From positions 186,001-250,000 of the forward strand of contig NZ_AEYW01000007.1 of assembly GCF_000192475.1 (NCBI RefSeq): a DNA stretch of 64,000 bases. The letters are read 5' to 3'. The position numbers and the translations under genes were made by a program. The notes under the pieces are model-generated. The model was given only the letters and a program-made list of their open reading frames with translations. It was not told the DNA's origin and made no database searches. Source of the DNA: Ruegeria conchae. GTDB lineage: Bacteria > Pseudomonadota > Alphaproteobacteria > Rhodobacterales > Rhodobacteraceae. Below, in pieces: positions 28,101 through 35,768 of the stretch (its first letter is position 1; the number at the start of each line of letters is the position of its first letter).

Positions 28101-28394
28101 GTCCCTGAACAGCCGGAATACGAAAACCACGAATTCACCCTTAGGCTGGCCAAATCGGGTCGGGAACTGAAAGTGCCAGCGGACAAAGATGCTGCTCAGG
28201 TCCTGAATGAATCGGGATTTCACGTTGATGTGAAATGCTCTGATGGCATCTGTGGTGTCTGCAAATGCGGTGTGATTTCGGGCGAAATCGAACATCGTGA
28301 TTTTGTGTTGTCGAACAAACAACGAGAAGAGGCGATCATTCTTTGCCAAAGCCGCGCAGCGGAAAAAGACGGTGTGATCGAAATCGATCTCTGA
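25182..28394 (+). CDS. Self-sufficient cobalamin-dependent reductive dehalogenase (RdhA-reductase fusion)
   Basis: 1070 residues from ATG 25182, which has a perfect aggagg site. Residues about 150-530 hold two related halves (compare LLGFDARAH and NLGYKAKAH); the second leads into GEVSRIGEVILNPYLGPRL and TTDMPM, the cobalamin-binding core of RdhA. Two [4Fe-4S] motifs follow: Cys559, 562, 565, 569 and Cys595, 608, 611, 615. The C-terminal 300 residues are a phthalate-dioxygenase-reductase-like unit: RQYSMSG, GGGIGITPM at 865-873, and a plant-type [2Fe-2S] with Cys1019, 1024, 1027, 1055. There is no Tat signal and no RdhB anchor, so it is cytoplasmic and draws electrons from NAD(P)H, as in BhbA of Comamonas and NpRdhA of Nitratireductor. 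Substrates are probably halogenated phenols; this is inference. Confidence 0.9.
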   Translation: MGIRFFSDKNRPVHMGSYPLERLARQNRMPDLSQVSPMRALSYHRSDRPESIVNAMGEFQAMLDAIRDGFVNPVASEIPADPVDRANHLKAFGYFNDASMMGCGPLLPDAMLAEPRRNPDIDRLAHALRTRQTKTLASGIDVIMADLKESMEAEPKPIDSHRHALVFLYEFNRDPDPAEPGAEWIAEAQDHRACLLATENAVVIANYIRLLGFDARAHSAMSSEVDLGKLAVAAGLASLEDGEVVVPWLGKRFGLTAVTTEMEFAHDLPLCPMAEQPWFRTQGPAWWLGTGFAKNAMNRDPYAKRRYVDGAHPFENLKRVDNPTTYIDEENVARVPKRADMFARAQFGDMGKNLQDAAKGGYYVRKAAPSFAQRRALGAFVLLQDGDSAKVEGPTDADRNAANIKAATYFLGVDAVGLSRCPEWSWYSHDATGEEINPPHDQAISMIIDQGYETMEGASGDDWISVAQSMRAYLRFSLLGGVIAQQIRNLGYKAKAHTVMDGEVLQPPLLLLSGMGEVSRIGEVILNPYLGPRLKSGVVTTDMPMTHDKPIDFGLQTFCENCNKCARECPSGAITAGPKLMFNGYEIWKSDSQKCATYRVTTPGGAMCGRCMKTCPWNLEGIFKERPFRWAAMNIPQAAPALARLDDAVGNGGLNDTKKWWWDIELEADGAYRPTQHPLNRRDLQKDLDLKYEDQTLAVYPAYLAPHPWPYPFAMDREAGIAAYEAMLTADEYKARKAAGDMSVIHRYQIAGDAPVMRVELTKVDKMTADVTKYEFSTLNGASLPEWTAGAHLDVLVAPEFLRQYSMSGDPSDRSTYQIGVLREDEGRGGSALLHRIFNEGRKVFVSKPINHFELNEDASKSFLMGGGIGITPMIAFAHRLHALGSPFELHYSASTRAGAGYLDDLATMPWADHVHYHFSDEGTRADLDAILGGYQEGWHVYTCGPDRFMDGVMQAAEAQGFPEEARHLEYFSVPEQPEYENHEFTLRLAKSGRELKVPADKDAAQVLNESGFHVDVKCSDGICGVCKCGVISGEIEHRDFVLSNKQREEAIILCQSRAAEKDGVIEIDL

Positions 28395-28521
28395 GCGCAG
28401 TCTGAATGCGACATATTTAGATCAAAAAATAGGTCGTACAGGCCATGGACGAACTGGGGTCGCTGCACTAACGTCCCCGCAAAACCCAGTGAACCCTGAT
28501 CAACAGGTGCGAGGTACTTTC

Positions 28522-29388
28522 ATGGACTATCACAGCCCTGCCAGTTTTGCCGAAGCGTCGGCGCTGGCACAAAATGCAACGGGCATCACGCGGTTTCTGG
28601 CGGGGGGCACCGACGTTCTGGTGCAACTGCGCTCGGAACTGGTGACACCGGATACGCTGATCGATATCAAGAAAATCAACGGCGTACATGACATCACCCG
28701 TAATTCCGACGGCAGTTGGACATTGGGTGTAGCCGCAACCGGCGCAGAGATGAGCGAGCACCCTGAGCTTGGCCATGACTGGCCCGGTGTGGTCGAGGCA
28801 ATGGACCTGATCGGATCGACTCAGGTACAGGGGCGCGCAACGTTGACCGGTAACCTTTGCAATGGCTCTCCGGCGGCTGATTCCGTTCCCGCCATGGTCG
28901 CGGCAGGTGTAACGGTCACAGTCACTGGCCCAGAGGGTGCACGGGACGTGGCGGTTGAAAACATCCCGACCGGTCCCGGTAAAACTTCACTGGCTAAGGG
29001 TGAGGTAATCTCGTCTGTCAACATTCCGGCGCGTGGCGAAAACGGTGGGGATGCCTATCTGCGGTTCATCCCGCGTACCGAAATGGATATCGCCGTGGTC
29101 GGAGTGGGTGTAAACCTGCGACTGGACGGCGACATCATCACCGAGGCGCGCGTATCACTTGGGGCTGTCGCGCCGACCGTTCTTCTGGTCGAAGAAGCAG
29201 CCCGCGCGATCATTGGCACCACTTTGGATGACGCCGCGCTCGATGCCCTCACCGCTGCCGCATCGGCTGCGTGCAACCCAATTGATGACAAACGTGGCAC
29301 CATCGCGTTTCGGACCGAAGTTGCCGGAGTTCTTGCCAAGCGTACCGCCAAGATCGCCTATGCCCGCGCCAAGGGAGAGCAAGCATGA
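28522..29388 (+). CDS. Molybdenum hydroxylase FAD-binding (medium) subunit
   Basis: 288 residues. FAD-binding fold of the CO dehydrogenase/xanthine dehydrogenase family: RFLAGGTDVLVQL near residue 30 (FAD diphosphate loop), STQVQGRATLTGNLCNGSPAAD in the middle. It carries electrons from the [2Fe-2S] subunit to an acceptor. Start 28522 has gaggt seven bases before it. Its stop overlaps the small-subunit start by four bases. The gap to the reductive dehalogenase gene upstream is 127 bases, so joint transcription is possible. Confidence 0.92.
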   Translation: MDYHSPASFAEASALAQNATGITRFLAGGTDVLVQLRSELVTPDTLIDIKKINGVHDITRNSDGSWTLGVAATGAEMSEHPELGHDWPGVVEAMDLIGSTQVQGRATLTGNLCNGSPAADSVPAMVAAGVTVTVTGPEGARDVAVENIPTGPGKTSLAKGEVISSVNIPARGENGGDAYLRFIPRTEMDIAVVGVGVNLRLDGDIITEARVSLGAVAPTVLLVEEAARAIIGTTLDDAALDALTAAASAACNPIDDKRGTIAFRTEVAGVLAKRTAKIAYARAKGEQA

Positions 29389-29864
29389 GTAAGCTGCACG
29401 TAACGACCACCGTAAATGGTGATGAAGTTGAATATCTTTGCGATCCGCGTGAAACGCTGCTGGATTGTTTGCGCGACAAGCTGAACTTGACCGGCGCGAA
29501 AGAAGGCTGCGGCACCGGTGATTGCGGCGCTTGCTCTGTGACCGTCGATGGTCGTCTGGTGTGTTCGTGCCTGATGCTGGGCGTCGAGGCTGAGGGCAAG
29601 CAGATCGAAACCGTTGAAGGGATCGCAGATGGCTATGTCCTTCATCCGTTGCAGAAGAAGTTCATTGAATATGCCGCCCTGCAGTGCGGTGTTTGCACGC
29701 CGGGCATATTGGTTGCGGCCAAATCCCTGTTGGAAAAGAACCCGGATCCAACCGAGGAAGAGGCGCGCTATTGGCTGGCCGGCAATCTGTGCCGCTGTAC
29801 CGGTTATGACAAGATCATCCGCGCCGTGATGGATACGGCCGCTGAGTTGCGGGAGGCATCGTAA
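29385..29864 (+). CDS. Molybdenum hydroxylase [2Fe-2S] (small) subunit
   Basis: 159 residues with both cluster domains of this family. The plant-type cluster is GCGTGDCGACSV plus a cysteine in RLVCSC; the helical-domain cluster is LQCGVCTPG and NLCRCTGYDKI. Length and order match CoxS-type subunits. Both ends overlap neighbouring genes (ATGA before, TAATG after), so the three subunits are made in fixed proportion. Confidence 0.94.
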   Translation: MSKLHVTTTVNGDEVEYLCDPRETLLDCLRDKLNLTGAKEGCGTGDCGACSVTVDGRLVCSCLMLGVEAEGKQIETVEGIADGYVLHPLQKKFIEYAALQCGVCTPGILVAAKSLLEKNPDPTEEEARYWLAGNLCRCTGYDKIIRAVMDTAAELREAS

Positions 29865-32116
29865 TGGCACTCGACCATCGTAAGTCCATCTTCAACTTTG
29901 TGGGCACGCGCCCCGACCGCCCTGATGGGCTCGACAAAGTGACAGGTCGTGCCAGGTTCGGGGCTGATGCCTACGCGCCGGGTATGTTGCATGGTGCAAT
30001 CCTGCGCTCACCCCACGCCCATGCGCGGATCGTCAGGATCGACACCTCAAAGGCCGAGGCGCTCAAGGATGTCAAGGCTATCGTCACTCGTGCAGATTTT
30101 GCCGTACTCCCGTTCAAGCCGGGTCTGGAAGGCGAGTTCTGGAATGTCCTGGAAAACGTCATGGCGGGCGAGAAGGCGCTGTATGACGGCCATGCGATTG
30201 CTGCGGTTGCCGCGACTTCAGCGTTGGCTGCACGTGATGCGCTGAAACTGATCGAGGTGGAATATGAAGTGTTGCCTCATGTCACCGATGTAGACAACGC
30301 GATGGCTGCGGATGCACCGGTGATCCGCGAAGGCGCGGCCGACTATTCGGTGCCTGAAGGCATGCATCCAAATGTCGTACGCTATCATGAAAGCGGTCAC
30401 GGAGATGTAGAGGCCGGGTTCGCCGAGGCTGATCTGGTCATCGAAGACAGCTTTGTGACCGAGGCGACTCATCAGGGCTATATCGAGCCTCATGCCTGTC
30501 TTGCGTCGTTGGGCATGGATGGTAAGGGAGAACTTTGGTGCACCACTCAGGGTCATTGGTACGCCCAGAAATACTGTGCCACATTGCTGGGCATCGAAAC
30601 CGCGCAGTTGCGCGTGACAGCTTCCGAAATCGGAGGAGGTTTCGGCGGCAAGACCACTGTGTTCATCGAACCGGTGGCCTTGGCGTTAAGCCGCAAAGCC
30701 AACCGCCCGGTCAAGCTGGTGATGAACCGATCCGAGGTATTCCGGTCCACCGGCCCCACTTCATCCGCGTCGATGGATATTAAGATAGGGATGAAGAAAG
30801 ACGGCACGATCACAGCGGCCCAAGGTATTTTTCGTCTGCAGGGCGGCGCGTTTCCCGGTGCACCCGGCGATTTGACTGCGATGTGTGCTTTTGCGCCCTA
30901 TGACCTGACCAACGTGCGGCAGGTGGGGTATGACGTAATAGCTAATCGCCCCAAACAGGCCGCCTATCGCGCGCCAGGCGCACCTATGGGCGCGTTTGCG
31001 GTTGAATCTGTGCTGGATGAGCTGTGCAATCAGCTGGGTCTCGACCCTGTGGATGTGCGCCTAAAGAACGCGGCGGCTGAAGGTTCAAAAGCCAGCTATG
31101 GACCCACATATGAGCGCATCGGCCTTGTCGAAACACTTGAAGCAGCCAAGGCGCATCCGCATTATTCGGCACCGCTGAAACCAGGGCAGGGGCGCGGAAT
31201 TTCCTGTGGCTTCTGGTTCAACCACGGTGGCGAGACCTCTGTTTCGTTGGCCTTGTCCGAGGATGGCTCGGCGCAAGTTATGGTTGGAACGCCTGACATT
31301 GGCGGTTCGCGTGCATCAATGGCCCTGATGGCGGCCGAGGTTTTGGGTATTCCCTATGAAAACATTCGGGTGACCGTCGCGGACACTGCTTCGCTTGGTT
31401 ACAATGATGTCTCTCACGGCAGCCGCGTAACCTATGCCAGTGGTCTGGCGACGATCAAAGCCGCAAACCACGCGGTTGAGAAACTGTGCGAACGCGCAGC
31501 AGCCAAATGGGGCATTCCGGTTGATGCGGTGAAATGGGAGGATGGTTGCGCAGTACCGTCGGGCCCGAATGCGGGCGATTTCGACCCGCTGCCGTTGGCT
31601 GACATCACCGCAGATATGGGCGCGACCGGAGGTCCGATCTCAGGTCATTTCGAAGCCACCCCGGAAGGCGCGGGTGTGTCCTTTGGCACTCATATTGTGG
31701 ATGCCGAGGTGGATTCGGAAACCGGCAAAACAAGCATCGTCCGCTACACGGTCATTCAGGATGCCGGCAAGGCGATCCACCCGACCTATGTGGAAGGCCA
31801 ATATCAAGGCGGCGCCGCGCAGGGCATCGGCTGGGCGCTGAACGAGGAATATATCTATGGCGAGGATGGTCGATTGCAGAACTCGATCTTCCTTGACTAC
31901 CGCATCCCGGTCGCAAGCGATTTGCCGATGATTGATACGGTGATTGTCGAAGTGCCCAACCCCGGCCATCCCTTTGGCGTGCGCGGCGTGGGTGAAACCG
32001 GGATCGTGCCGCCTCTGGCCGCCATCGCCAACGCGGTATCCAACGCAGCTGGTGTGCGGATGAAGCAACTGCCGATGTCACCGCCGCGCATTCTGGCGGC
32101 GCTTAAGGAAAAATGA
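29864..32116 (+). CDS. Molybdenum hydroxylase molybdopterin (large) subunit, substrate unknown
   Basis: 750 residues. Xanthine-dehydrogenase-family large subunit: DGLDKVTGRARFGADA at the start, GGGFGGKT around residue 260 (molybdopterin contact), and GVRGVGETGIVPP near residue 712 with the active-site glutamate. The active-site loop reads AYRAPGAPMG near residue 366. Form I CO dehydrogenases have AYRCSFR and form II AYRGAGR, so this is neither, and annotation as CO dehydrogenase would be wrong. It probably hydroxylates a heterocycle or aldehyde. Its stop overlaps the MoaD-like gene. Confidence 0.92.
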   Translation: MALDHRKSIFNFVGTRPDRPDGLDKVTGRARFGADAYAPGMLHGAILRSPHAHARIVRIDTSKAEALKDVKAIVTRADFAVLPFKPGLEGEFWNVLENVMAGEKALYDGHAIAAVAATSALAARDALKLIEVEYEVLPHVTDVDNAMAADAPVIREGAADYSVPEGMHPNVVRYHESGHGDVEAGFAEADLVIEDSFVTEATHQGYIEPHACLASLGMDGKGELWCTTQGHWYAQKYCATLLGIETAQLRVTASEIGGGFGGKTTVFIEPVALALSRKANRPVKLVMNRSEVFRSTGPTSSASMDIKIGMKKDGTITAAQGIFRLQGGAFPGAPGDLTAMCAFAPYDLTNVRQVGYDVIANRPKQAAYRAPGAPMGAFAVESVLDELCNQLGLDPVDVRLKNAAAEGSKASYGPTYERIGLVETLEAAKAHPHYSAPLKPGQGRGISCGFWFNHGGETSVSLALSEDGSAQVMVGTPDIGGSRASMALMAAEVLGIPYENIRVTVADTASLGYNDVSHGSRVTYASGLATIKAANHAVEKLCERAAAKWGIPVDAVKWEDGCAVPSGPNAGDFDPLPLADITADMGATGGPISGHFEATPEGAGVSFGTHIVDAEVDSETGKTSIVRYTVIQDAGKAIHPTYVEGQYQGGAAQGIGWALNEEYIYGEDGRLQNSIFLDYRIPVASDLPMIDTVIVEVPNPGHPFGVRGVGETGIVPPLAAIANAVSNAAGVRMKQLPMSPPRILAALKEK

Positions 32117-32358
32117 TCCAGGTTCACCTCTGGTCCAGCCTCCGGTCTCTGACCGGAGGCCAGCAGGTGGTCGAAGTTGAGGCGGCTACCACGGGGGAGT
32201 TGTTGAAAGAACTGGTGCGCCATCATCCCCGATTACAGGCCCCAATTGACGCGGGCGTATCGGTTGCGGTTGACGGTCGCATCATCGCGACGGGTCTGTC
32301 CGAGCCGATCCCGGAAGGTGCCGAAGTTTATCTGATGCAGCGCCTGCGCGGAGGCTGA
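32113..32358 (+). CDS. MoaD/ThiS-family sulfur carrier coupled to molybdenum hydroxylase operon
   Basis: 81 residues with a beta-grasp pattern and the C-terminal Gly-Gly (RLRGG at the very end) needed for adenylation and thiocarboxylate formation. The ATGA overlap with the large subunit ties it to this operon. General molybdopterin synthase small subunits sit beside moaE; here there is none. It may serve dithiolene synthesis or the sulfido ligand for this enzyme; this is inference. Confidence 0.85.
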   Translation: MIQVHLWSSLRSLTGGQQVVEVEAATTGELLKELVRHHPRLQAPIDAGVSVAVDGRIIATGLSEPIPEGAEVYLMQRLRGG

Positions 32359-32369
32359 ATTTGGGAATC

Positions 32370-33248
32370 CTATTTCTTGGCGAAATCGCATGACAATATG
32401 AAAGTGCTGCACTGTTCGGTCAGGTTCTGAAACCGCGACCGTTCGCGGACATACAGATAAACCTGCCTCTTGTCGTCAAGATCCACGATAGGGCGGAAAG
32501 CGACCGCCTCTGGCAGGAATTCCGCCACGGTTTGGGGCAAAACAGTGATCCAATTACCGGATCGAACCAGAGTGATCAGTGAATGTGTATTGTGGATTGT
32601 GATCGCGGCATTTTCGGTGGCTGACAGGAACGCTGGCGATTGAATGAGATCGCAAAGCCTATTTCGCACAAATGGCGCGGTTGGGATATCAGCGATGCTC
32701 AGCGGTTTTGCACTTGTGATCAGGTCATGATCTGAGGCGGCGACAAGTCCAAATGGATCCTGAAATAGTGGAAGAGCGCGAACACCATTCAATGGATGAT
32801 ATCCCGATGCAATGCCGATATCGGCCTGATCTTGCGCAATCGCGTCGAGCACCTGTTGCGTATCCGAGTCACGCAGTTCGATCTTAACACCTGGGAACTG
32901 GCTGGTCATGTATTCCAGCAGAGGTGGAAATATCAACGCCCCGACCGAAGGGACGGATACGATCCGGATCAGACCCTGTTGAGCCTGTGCCGCCGCATCG
33001 ATGTTCTGGACTGCCTGGTCAAATTGGCGAATCTGCTTCAGGGCAAGTTCGAACACCTGCTCACCCAGCGCCGATAGCTGGTTTTTTCGCTCGCCTTCAA
33101 ACAGTTTCTTACCCAGATGGTCCTCGAGCTGTTTTAGCGTCATTGAGATGGCTGATTGCGTTCGGCCAAGGCGATCGGCTGCCTCGACCAGATTGCCGGT
33201 CTGCGCGACGGTGCAAAAGCATCGCAACATTTCGATTTTGATGGCCAA
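32370..33248 (-). CDS. LysR-family regulator (TTG start)
   Basis: 292 residues. Helix-turn-helix in residues 3-60 (CFCTVAQTGNLVEAADRLGR, then TQSAISMTLKQLEDHLG), effector domain after residue 90 (IRIVSVPSVGALIFPPLLEY). The frame starts at TTG 33248, preceded by aaggaag at good spacing; the first ATG in frame lies inside the helix-turn-helix and is too late. Divergent from the aldehyde dehydrogenase operon with a 100-base gap, so it is its likely regulator; it ends 12 bases from the convergent MoaD-like gene. Confidence 0.88.
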   Translation of the reverse strand: MAIKIEMLRCFCTVAQTGNLVEAADRLGRTQSAISMTLKQLEDHLGKKLFEGERKNQLSALGEQVFELALKQIRQFDQAVQNIDAAAQAQQGLIRIVSVPSVGALIFPPLLEYMTSQFPGVKIELRDSDTQQVLDAIAQDQADIGIASGYHPLNGVRALPLFQDPFGLVAASDHDLITSAKPLSIADIPTAPFVRNRLCDLIQSPAFLSATENAAITIHNTHSLITLVRSGNWITVLPQTVAEFLPEAVAFRPIVDLDDKRQVYLYVRERSRFQNLTEQCSTFILSCDFAKK

Positions 33249-33348
33249 CCTTCAGCTTCCTTGAAGTTTGTTTAAGTTATTTGAGTTTGACTGATGCGCC
33301 CCCGAAAATCCATCCTGTGACAAACGAATTCTGACTCTGGGGCGCATT

Positions 33349-34791
33349 GTGACCAAACTGAACCTAATCGCTGGCGAATGGCTGGCAGGCGAAAGCGAAA
33401 TTGAAAACCGGAACCCTTCTGATCTGACCGATCTGGTCGGCATGTTCGCGCAGGCCAGCGGCGACCAGCTCGAGGCGACACTGGATCAGGCACGCGTGGC
33501 GCAGGCGGAATGGGCCGCCTACGGGCTGGAGCGCAAGCAAGCAGTTCTTAACGCAATCGGCAATGAATTGATGGCGCGCGCTGAGGAACTGGGCACGCTG
33601 CTCAGCCGGGAAGAGGGAAAGCCACTGGCCGAAGGCAAGGGCGAAGTTTATCGCGCCGGTCAGTTCTTCACCTACTACGCTGCAGAATGTCTGCGTCAGA
33701 TCGGTGAGAACGCAGATTCTGTGCGCCCTGATATCGAGGTGGATGTGCGTCGCGAAGCCGTTGGCGTTGTTGCGATCATCAGCCCGTGGAACTTCCCAAC
33801 TGCGACGGCCTCGTGGAAGATCGCACCGGCGCTGTGCTATGGCAACGCTGTCGTCTGGAAGCCTGCCAACATCACCCCGGCCTCGGCAGTGGCCTTGACC
33901 GAGATCATCGAGCGTCAGGATATTCCCAAAGGATTGTTCAGCCTCGTTATGGGGTCAGGGCGCTCAATTGGGCAGCGTCTTGTTGAAAGCCCCAAGGTCA
34001 ATGCAATCTCGTTCACCGGATCGGTCCCGGTGGGCAAGGGCATCGCCGCAGCGGCCATACAGAATCTGACGAAGGTTCAGATGGAAATGGGGTCCAAGAA
34101 CGCACTGGCGGTCATGGATGATGCCGATCTGGATCTGGCGGTTTCGCTGGCATTGGGCGGCGCGTTTGGTGGCACCGGTCAGAAATGCACAGCCTCGTCG
34201 CGGCTGGTGGTTCACGCGGGCATTCACGATGCATTTGTCGAGAAACTGGTTGCAGGCGCGCAGGCGATGAAGGTCGGCCATGCACTAGAAGAGGGCGTTC
34301 AGATGGGCCCCGTCGTCAGCCAACAACAACTGGGCGAGAACCTCGCCTATGTTGATCTGGGCAAATCCGAAGGCGCGGAACTGGCCTGCGGTGGTCAGCG
34401 TCTTGAGATGCCGCACGATGGCTTCTACATGTCGCCGGGCGTGTTCCTGAACACCAATAATGACATGCGTATCAACCGCGAGGAAATGTTCGCCCCTTTG
34501 ACCAGCGTCATCAAGGTAGGCAGCTATGACGAGGCGCTGAGCGTGGTCAATGACACCAATTTCGGTCTGACTTCGGGCATCGTTACTAAATCTCTGGCAC
34601 GTGCCACTCACTTCCGCCGCAATGCCCGCACGGGTGTTGTTACTGTCAACCTGCCCACCGCAGGTACTGACTACCATGTTCCCTTCGGCGGGCGGGGTGA
34701 TAGTTCTTACGGTCCGCGTGAACAGGGCAAGGCAGCGGCGGAGTTCTACACCACCGTCAAAACCGCCTATATCAGCGCAGGCCCTGTCTGA
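33349..34791 (+). CDS. Aldehyde dehydrogenase, ketoglutarate-semialdehyde dehydrogenase-like
   Basis: 480 residues, starting at GTG. Catalytic Cys280 is in GTGQKCTASSR and the general base Glu246 in MEMGSKN; NAD-site motifs PWNFP and SFTGSVPVG are present. The GQKCTASSR form is typical of 2,5-dioxovalerate (alpha-ketoglutarate semialdehyde) dehydrogenases of pentose and hydroxyproline breakdown, so a short dicarboxylate semialdehyde is a reasonable but unproven substrate. It is first in a tightly packed operon; its stop shares a base with the next start. Confidence 0.9.
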   Translation: MTKLNLIAGEWLAGESEIENRNPSDLTDLVGMFAQASGDQLEATLDQARVAQAEWAAYGLERKQAVLNAIGNELMARAEELGTLLSREEGKPLAEGKGEVYRAGQFFTYYAAECLRQIGENADSVRPDIEVDVRREAVGVVAIISPWNFPTATASWKIAPALCYGNAVVWKPANITPASAVALTEIIERQDIPKGLFSLVMGSGRSIGQRLVESPKVNAISFTGSVPVGKGIAAAAIQNLTKVQMEMGSKNALAVMDDADLDLAVSLALGGAFGGTGQKCTASSRLVVHAGIHDAFVEKLVAGAQAMKVGHALEEGVQMGPVVSQQQLGENLAYVDLGKSEGAELACGGQRLEMPHDGFYMSPGVFLNTNNDMRINREEMFAPLTSVIKVGSYDEALSVVNDTNFGLTSGIVTKSLARATHFRRNARTGVVTVNLPTAGTDYHVPFGGRGDSSYGPREQGKAAAEFYTTVKTAYISAGPV

Positions 34792-35768
34792 TGCTGATCG
34801 ATGGCCTGCAATATGCAAACTGGTCGGAGAAGATCTTCCGGCAACTGCGTGAAGGAGGCGTGGACGCGATCCACGTCACCATCGCCTACCATGAGAATTT
34901 CCGCGAAACCGTTCTGAACTTTGAAAAGTGGAACCGTTGGTTCGAACAATACCCAGACCTGATCATGAAAGGCCGCTGGGCCAGCGACATCGACACTGCG
35001 CGCGAAACCGGGCGGTCGGCTGTGTTCTTCGGATTTCAGAACCCATCTCCGATCGAAGATGATATCGGTCTGGTTGAAATCCTGCACGATCTGGGCGCGC
35101 GCTTCATGCAGCTGACCTATAACAACCAGTCGCTGCTGGCGACCGGTTGTTATGAGGCCGAAGACACCGGTATCACCCGCATGGGCAAGCAGGTCATCAA
35201 AGAGATGAACCGCGTGGGGTTGGTGGTTGATATGAGCCATTCGGCGGATCGGTCGACTATCGAGGCCGCCGAACTTTCCGAGCGCCCCATCGCGATCACC
35301 CACGCAAACCCCCATGAATGGTCTCCAGCGCTTCGCAACAAGCGGGATGACGTGATCCGGGCGGTGACGGAAAAAGGTGGGATGCTAGGCTTTTCGGTCT
35401 ATCCTCATCATCTGAAAGACAAGTCCGACTGCACGTTGGAAAGCTTTTGCGAAATGATCGCCCGCGCGGCTGACAAGTACGGGGCGCAGCATCTGGGGGT
35501 TGGTACGGACCTGTGTCAGGACCAACCCGATAGCGTGGTCGAATGGATGCGGGTTGGGCGCTGGACAAAAGAGATCGACTATGGCGAAGGCTCGGCTTCT
35601 AACGCCGGGTTCCCGCCGATGCCAAACTGGTTCCGCGACAATCGGGATTTTGGCAATATCGAATCTGGATTGCGTGCCGTTGGCATGAATGCCGAGGAAG
35701 TCGCCGGAATCATGGGCGGCAACTGGTATCGGTTCTTTGCAGAAAACTTTGGACCTTATGAACCATGA
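34791..35768 (+). CDS. M19 membrane-dipeptidase homologue lacking the first zinc ligands
   Basis: 325 residues. The M19 TIM-barrel is clear: LGARFMQLTYNNQS (103-114), VVDMSH with His150, AITHANPH with His171, and GVGTDL with Asp240. But the N-terminal HxD, normally DGHND, reads DGLQY (4-8), and the bridging glutamate position reads FGFQ (Gln83). Three of the metal ligands of the binuclear site are therefore missing. No signal peptide, so it is cytoplasmic, unlike renal dipeptidase. It probably performs another amidohydrolase-type step in the pathway of this operon. It overlaps both neighbours (TGATG before, ATGA after). Confidence 0.87.
   Translation: MLIDGLQYANWSEKIFRQLREGGVDAIHVTIAYHENFRETVLNFEKWNRWFEQYPDLIMKGRWASDIDTARETGRSAVFFGFQNPSPIEDDIGLVEILHDLGARFMQLTYNNQSLLATGCYEAEDTGITRMGKQVIKEMNRVGLVVDMSHSADRSTIEAAELSERPIAITHANPHEWSPALRNKRDDVIRAVTEKGGMLGFSVYPHHLKDKSDCTLESFCEMIARAADKYGAQHLGVGTDLCQDQPDSVVEWMRVGRWTKEIDYGEGSASNAGFPPMPNWFRDNRDFGNIESGLRAVGMNAEEVAGIMGGNWYRFFAENFGPYEP

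Noticed and set aside
28522..32116. Calling the three-subunit operon coxMSL for CO oxidation
   Set aside because: The active-site loop AYRAPG is unlike form I or form II CO dehydrogenases.
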